A DNA stretch of 8,343 nucleotides, taken from Alphaproteobacteria bacterium (lineage in GTDB: Bacteria > Pseudomonadota > Alphaproteobacteria > Rhizobiales > Beijerinckiaceae). A model generated the notes under the pieces. The model was not told where the DNA came from, searched no databases, and saw only the letters and a list, made by a program, of their open reading frames with translations. Where the stretch lies: the NCBI GenBank assembly GCA_009921785.1, contig RFXE01000070.1, forward strand, positions 1-8,343, read 5' to 3'. The translations under genes and the position numbers were made by a program. Below, piece by piece: positions 5,674 to 8,343 of this stretch; position 1 is the first letter of the stretch, and each line of letters starts with the position of its first letter.

Positions 5674-6905
5674 ATGCTCACACCAAAACCTTTGATGTCG
5701 AGAAAGTAAGAGCGGATTTTCCGATACTCTCGAAAGAGGTTTATGGAAAAAAGCTTGTCTATCTCGATAATGCTGCATCCGCGCAAAAGCCGACACAGGT
5801 TCTCGATCGCATGGTTTATGCTTATGAGCATGAATATGCCAATGTTCATCGCGGGCTTCATTATTTAGCCAATGCAGCAACAGAAGCGTTTGAACATGCA
5901 CGCGAAACCGTTCGTGCGTTCATTAATGCGGCCTCCACCGACGAAATTATTTTTACACGTAATGCCACGGAAGCGATGAATCTTGTTGCCGCGTCGCTCG
6001 GTCGGATGGTGCTCAATCCGGGTGATGAAATCATTCTTTCGATGATGGAGCATCATTCCAATATCGTGCCTTGGCATTTTCACCGCGAGCGCAATGGTGC
6101 GGTGATCAAGTGGATTCCCTGCGATGAGCGCGGCGTACTTGATCTTGACGCCTATGAAAAGCTCTTCACGCCGAAAACCAAGATCGTTGCGATTTCGCAA
6201 ATGTCGAATGTGTTGGGCACAATCAATCCCATCGCTGAGATGGTGAAGATTGCGCGCAAGCATGGCGCCTATATCATGGTGGATGGGTGCCAAGGCGCGG
6301 TCCATGTGCCGACCGATGTGCGTGCATTGGATGTCGATTTCTATTGCCTCACGGGTCACAAACTTTATGGCCCCACAGGCATTGGCGTGGCTTATGGAAA
6401 GCGCGCGCTGCTCGAAGAAATGCCGCCCTTTAATGGCGGCGGTGAGATGATTAGTGTGGTGACGGAAGACTCTGTCACTTACAACGAGCCACCGCATCGG
6501 TTTGAAGCAGGCACGCCCCCGATTGTGCAAGCCATTGGTTTGGGTGCGGCGCTTGATTACATGCAATCGATGGACCGTTCCGCAGCGTTGAAGCATGAAG
6601 AGTCGCTCGGACAGTATGCCATGGAGCGGCTGTCGGAATTGAATTCAATCCGCATTTTTGGAACAGCACCCGGCAAGGGCGCTATTGTTGCATTTGAAAT
6701 GCAGGGCGCGCATGCGCATGATGTGGCGACGATCATTGATCGTTCAGGAATTGCTGTTCGCGCAGGCACGCATTGTGCGCAGCCTTTATTGAAGCGTTTT
6801 GGTGTTACTTCGACATGCCGCGCTTCCTTTGCGTTCTACAACACGCATGCCGAAGTTGATGCGTTGGTTGATGCGTTGCGCAAAGCGCAATCGATGTTTT
6901 CTTGA
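5670..6905 (+). CDS. sufS: Cysteine desulfurase, group II (SufS)
   Basis: A 411-residue PLP-dependent cysteine desulfurase, the sulfur donor of the SUF system. Seen: YLDNAASAQKP near the N terminus, ANVHRGLHYLA at about residues 55-65, FTRNATEAMN, the PLP-stacking histidine in MEHHSN (His128), the Schiff-base Lys231 in TGHKLYGPTG, FEAGTPP, and the active-site Cys369 in RAGTHCAQP, which sits on the short loop typical of group II. All key positions are about five residues beyond those of E. coli SufS (His123, Lys226, Cys364). The ATG at 5670 overlaps the sufD stop as ATGA, so translation is probably coupled; the upstream AAGG at 5656-5659 is weak. A GTG at 5649 would add seven residues and is less likely. 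Group II enzymes normally need SufE or SufU, and neither is encoded in this window. Confidence 0.97.
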   Translation: MNAHTKTFDVEKVRADFPILSKEVYGKKLVYLDNAASAQKPTQVLDRMVYAYEHEYANVHRGLHYLANAATEAFEHARETVRAFINAASTDEIIFTRNATEAMNLVAASLGRMVLNPGDEIILSMMEHHSNIVPWHFHRERNGAVIKWIPCDERGVLDLDAYEKLFTPKTKIVAISQMSNVLGTINPIAEMVKIARKHGAYIMVDGCQGAVHVPTDVRALDVDFYCLTGHKLYGPTGIGVAYGKRALLEEMPPFNGGGEMISVVTEDSVTYNEPPHRFEAGTPPIVQAIGLGAALDYMQSMDRSAALKHEESLGQYAMERLSELNSIRIFGTAPGKGAIVAFEMQGAHAHDVATIIDRSGIAVRAGTHCAQPLLKRFGVTSTCRASFAFYNTHAEVDALVDALRKAQSMFS

Positions 6906-6923
6906 AACGCGGGAGAGACGAGA

Positions 6924-7310
6924 ATGAATGATGCTGCCCCGCCGCTTGAGGAAAAACCAAATCAAACGGATGTCGCCGCTCCTTCGGCTTTACCGCCCGA
7001 GGAAATTGATCGTCTGACTGACGATATAATTGCGGCGCTGAAGACTGTTTATGATCCGGAAATTCCATCCGATATTTACGAGCTTGGCCTCATCTATCGC
7101 ATAGCGATCAATGATGATCGTCATGTTGAGATTGATATGACTTTGACGGCGCCCGGGTGTCCAGTCGCAGGTGAAATGCCGGGTTGGGTTGATACGGCGG
7201 TGAGCACGGTTCCGGGTGTACGTTCAGTCGAAGTGCGCATGGTTTTTGATCCGCCTTGGGATCAATCGCGCATGTCTGAGGAAGCGCGCGTCGCGCTTGA
7301 TATGTTTTAA
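6924..7310 (+). CDS. sufT: SUF system accessory protein SufT (MIP18/DUF59 family)
   Basis: A 128-residue protein of the MIP18/DUF59 family, which acts in Fe-S protein maturation and is commonly encoded in suf operons. The first 23 or so residues are Pro/Ala/Glu-rich and probably disordered. The domain follows with DPEIPSDIYELGLIY at residues 44-58, the conserved TAPGCPVAGEMP with Cys79, and the closing MVFDPPWD at 106-113, all hallmarks of the SUF-associated branch. The single conserved cysteine is a likely sulfur or cluster ligand, by analogy with the family rather than by anything visible here. It starts 18 bases after sufS with GGGAGAGACG just upstream, so it belongs to the same transcript. 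The exact biochemical role of bacterial SufT is unsettled; it has been linked to cluster maturation under high demand in Gram-positive bacteria. Confidence 0.94.
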   Translation: MNDAAPPLEEKPNQTDVAAPSALPPEEIDRLTDDIIAALKTVYDPEIPSDIYELGLIYRIAINDDRHVEIDMTLTAPGCPVAGEMPGWVDTAVSTVPGVRSVEVRMVFDPPWDQSRMSEEARVALDMF

Positions 7311-7314
7311 GGGC

Positions 7315-7344
7315 TTGGCGTTTGGGCGTCACGCCCCATATGAT
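7315..7344 (+). promoter_or_regulatory. Candidate internal promoter before the A-type carrier gene
   Basis: TTGGCG at 7315-7320 (4 of 6 to TTGACA) and TATGAT at 7339-7344 (5 of 6 to TATAAT) are separated by 18 bases in the widest gap of the operon. Transcription would begin near 7351, about 40 bases before the ATG at 7391. This would allow carrier production independent of the rest of the operon. Confidence 0.45.
7324..7336. promoter_or_regulatory. GGGCGT-C-ACGCCC palindrome between -35 and -10 (candidate operator)
   Basis: This perfect 13-base palindrome with 6-base arms and a single central base lies wholly within the spacer of the candidate promoter at 7315-7344, the classic place for a repressor site. 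In a read-through transcript it could form only a 5-pair stem with a 3-base loop, and no T run follows, so it is not a convincing terminator. Confidence 0.4.
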
Positions 7345-7378
7345 AGAGTGAATCATCCGTCGGGCCTTGAACCCGGCC

Positions 7379-7384
7379 GGGGAG
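7379..7384 (+). promoter_or_regulatory. Ribosome binding site of the A-type carrier gene
   Basis: GGGGAG lies 6 bases before the ATG at 7391. It selects this start over the in-frame TTG at 7367, which would put the binding site inside the coding region. Confidence 0.65.
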
Positions 7385-7390
7385 AGTAAG

Positions 7391-7774
7391 ATGGCAGGAT
7401 CAAGTCTAAAGCTGATGTCGCTGACCGATGCCGCTGCGGCGCGCATCCGCTTCATCATGGAAAATGCCGATAAGCCAATCGCTGCCATTCGCGTGGGCGT
7501 CAAAAATGGCGGTTGTGCCGGCATGGCCTACACAATTGACTATGCCGAGAGCCTCGCAGCCCATGAGGACGTTGTCGAAGACAAAGGCGTGAAGGTCGTC
7601 ATCGACCCGAAGGCGCTGATGTTTTTGGTTGGCACTGAGATGGATTATAAAACCGACAAATTCACCAGCCAATTTGTCTTCAATAATCCGAATGAAACAT
7701 CGGCCTGTGGCTGCGGTGAATCTGTGGCGATTAAGCCGGTTGATCCCGCAGCACTTGTTTCAGCTGAACACTAA
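7391..7774 (+). CDS. sufA: A-type Fe-S carrier (SufA/IscA/ErpA family)
   Basis: A 127-residue HesB/IscA-fold protein that accepts newly built clusters from the SufBCD scaffold and passes them to apoproteins. The three invariant cysteine ligands are present: Cys42 in KNGGCAGMAY, and Cys106 and Cys108 in SACGCGESV. LVGTEMDYKTDKFTSQFVFNNPNE at residues 78-101 is the typical block between them. The length is close to E. coli SufA (122). SufA, IscA and ErpA cannot be told apart reliably from one sequence; the symbol sufA rests on position at the end of a suf operon. It lies 80 bases after sufT, the largest gap in the operon, with a possible promoter of its own. Its stop codon is 8 bases from the 3' end of the convergent helicase gene. 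Confidence 0.93.
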   Translation: MAGSSLKLMSLTDAAAARIRFIMENADKPIAAIRVGVKNGGCAGMAYTIDYAESLAAHEDVVEDKGVKVVIDPKALMFLVGTEMDYKTDKFTSQFVFNNPNETSACGCGESVAIKPVDPAALVSAEH

Positions 7775-7787
7775 AATCGTTTTCAGC
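7763..7787. terminator. Weak inverted repeat at the convergent gene ends
   Basis: GCTGAA at 7763-7768 and TTCAGC at 7782-7787 form a 6-base stem around a 13-base loop. It spans the last sufA codons, the 8-base gap, and the helicase stop codon. A modest T-rich stretch follows on the plus strand. The long loop and short stem make it a poor terminator, but nothing better is visible for either gene. Confidence 0.22.
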
Positions 7788-8343
7788 CTTTAACTTTGAT
7801 GCCGCGCGTGAGAAACCCCGGCATCTGATCACCAAAACCGACAGGCGTTGGCCCATCATCATCGCGGCGATAGCGCGGTTGTGACGATGGCTTTTGTGCG
7901 GCCCCTGCATTTTGAGGTGCGGGCGCATGCAGACGAGGTTCAGGCTTTGGTGCTTCGCGCGTGCGTTCGGGTTTTGCCGCGCGCGGGGCACGTTCGGTCT
8001 GAGGCTTTGCTTCCCCTTCAGCACGCGGTGCGCGGCGTGACGGTGCGCGATCCGAGCGATGGGGACGTGACGAACGCTCAGAGCGGGGCGCGGGTTCAAA
8101 CACGGCTTCCGCGAGTGTTGGGCCAAGCCAAGGAATGGATTTCTTGATGAGGCCTTCAATGCCTGCAAGGCTCTTGTCATCAGCCGATGTAATTAAGGTA
8201 TAGGCTGTGCCTAAACGGCCCGCGCGACCGGTGCGGCCAATACGATGGACATAATCTTCCGAATGATGCGGCGCATCATAATTGAAGACATGGCTCACAT
8301 CAGGAATATCAAGCCCGCGTGCGGCCACATCAGAGGCCACGAG
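7783..8343 (-). CDS. DEAD-box RNA helicase, RhlE-like, C-terminal part (runs off the window)
   Basis: The last 186 residues of an SF2 DEAD-box ATP-dependent RNA helicase; the frame is still open at 8343, so the N-terminal helicase core lies beyond the window. Seen: motif V as ASDVAARGLDIPDV at residues 3-16, then the YVHRIGRTGRAGR segment holding motif VI at 31-43, then the end of the second RecA-like domain to about residue 75. A tail of about 85 residues (80-163) follows, rich in Ala, Pro, Arg, Lys and Glu with repeated RAP and KPE-like pieces. It is probably disordered and RNA-binding. The protein closes with PVGFGDQMPGFLTRG and a basic end. The tail, the motif V form and the terminal GFGD peptide resemble RhlE-type helicases of alphaproteobacteria, involved in ribosome assembly or RNA turnover; the exact subfamily is not certain without the N-terminal part. 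Confidence 0.93.
   Translation of the reverse strand, partial: LVASDVAARGLDIPDVSHVFNYDAPHHSEDYVHRIGRTGRAGRLGTAYTLITSADDKSLAGIEGLIKKSIPWLGPTLAEAVFEPAPRSERSSRPHRSDRAPSRRAPRAEGEAKPQTERAPRAAKPERTREAPKPEPRLHAPAPQNAGAAQKPSSQPRYRRDDDGPTPVGFGDQMPGFLTRGIKVKG

Noticed and set aside
5212..5901. Minus-strand open frame (229 codons) opposite the sufD-sufS junction
   Set aside because: It spans two real genes on the other strand and has no motif or plausible composition; an antisense artefact.
5865..6596. Long minus-strand open frame (243 codons) opposite sufS
   Set aside because: It lies antisense inside an intact, well-conserved gene, its translation is His/Arg/Ile-rich without recognisable motifs, and no ribosome binding site was seen. 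It reflects the codon use of sufS.
7353..7381. GGCC/GGCC and CGGG/CCCG short repeats just before the A-type carrier gene
   Set aside because: Only 4-base arms, in a GC-rich stretch; no T run follows and there is no support for a terminator or riboswitch.
1..8343. Search for CRISPR arrays, insertion sequences, tRNA or rRNA genes, prophage or defence genes
   Set aside because: No spaced direct repeats, transposase-like frames, terminal inverted repeats or structured RNA genes were seen. Almost all the sequence is accounted for by the Fe-S genes and the two flanking genes.

Overview
The window is a complete, co-directional SUF iron-sulfur cluster assembly locus with short pieces of its flanks. 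The content and order are group I cysteine desulfurase, sufB, sufC, sufD, sufS, sufT (DUF59/MIP18) and an A-type carrier. This order, with a divergent COG2945-like alpha/beta hydrolase on one side and an RhlE-like DEAD-box helicase on the other, resembles alphaproteobacteria, most likely Hyphomicrobiales (Rhizobiales). The moderately GC-rich codon use fits, but genus cannot be read from the sequence.

Layout: bases 1-27 are a T-rich end that may be the tail of a terminator. Bases 28-684 (minus) hold the alpha/beta hydrolase. Bases 685-910 are a divergent intergenic region with a candidate sigma70-type promoter and three inverted repeats. Bases 911-7774 (plus) carry the seven suf genes. Most gaps are short, and sufD and sufS overlap at ATGA. 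The widest gap, 80 bases before the A-type carrier gene, contains a plausible internal promoter with a perfect 13-base palindrome between its -35 and -10 boxes. From 7783 to the window edge (minus) lies the C-terminal part of the helicase, convergent with the carrier gene at a distance of 8 bases.

How the genes work together: the two PLP-dependent cysteine desulfurases take sulfur from cysteine as a persulfide. SufB, SufC and SufD form the ATP-driven scaffold on which the nascent cluster is built. The A-type protein carries clusters to target apoproteins, and SufT is a maturation or transfer accessory. No SufE or SufU sulfur shuttle and no Rrf2-family regulator (IscR/RirA type) is encoded in the window, so these functions, if present, lie elsewhere.

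I do not see a new kind of system here. The gene content is a well-known pathway. The parts worth a second look are regulatory: the palindromes in the operon leader, the separate promoter-plus-operator candidate in front of the carrier gene, and a hairpin between sufB and sufC. No tRNA, rRNA, CRISPR array, insertion sequence or phage gene was seen.
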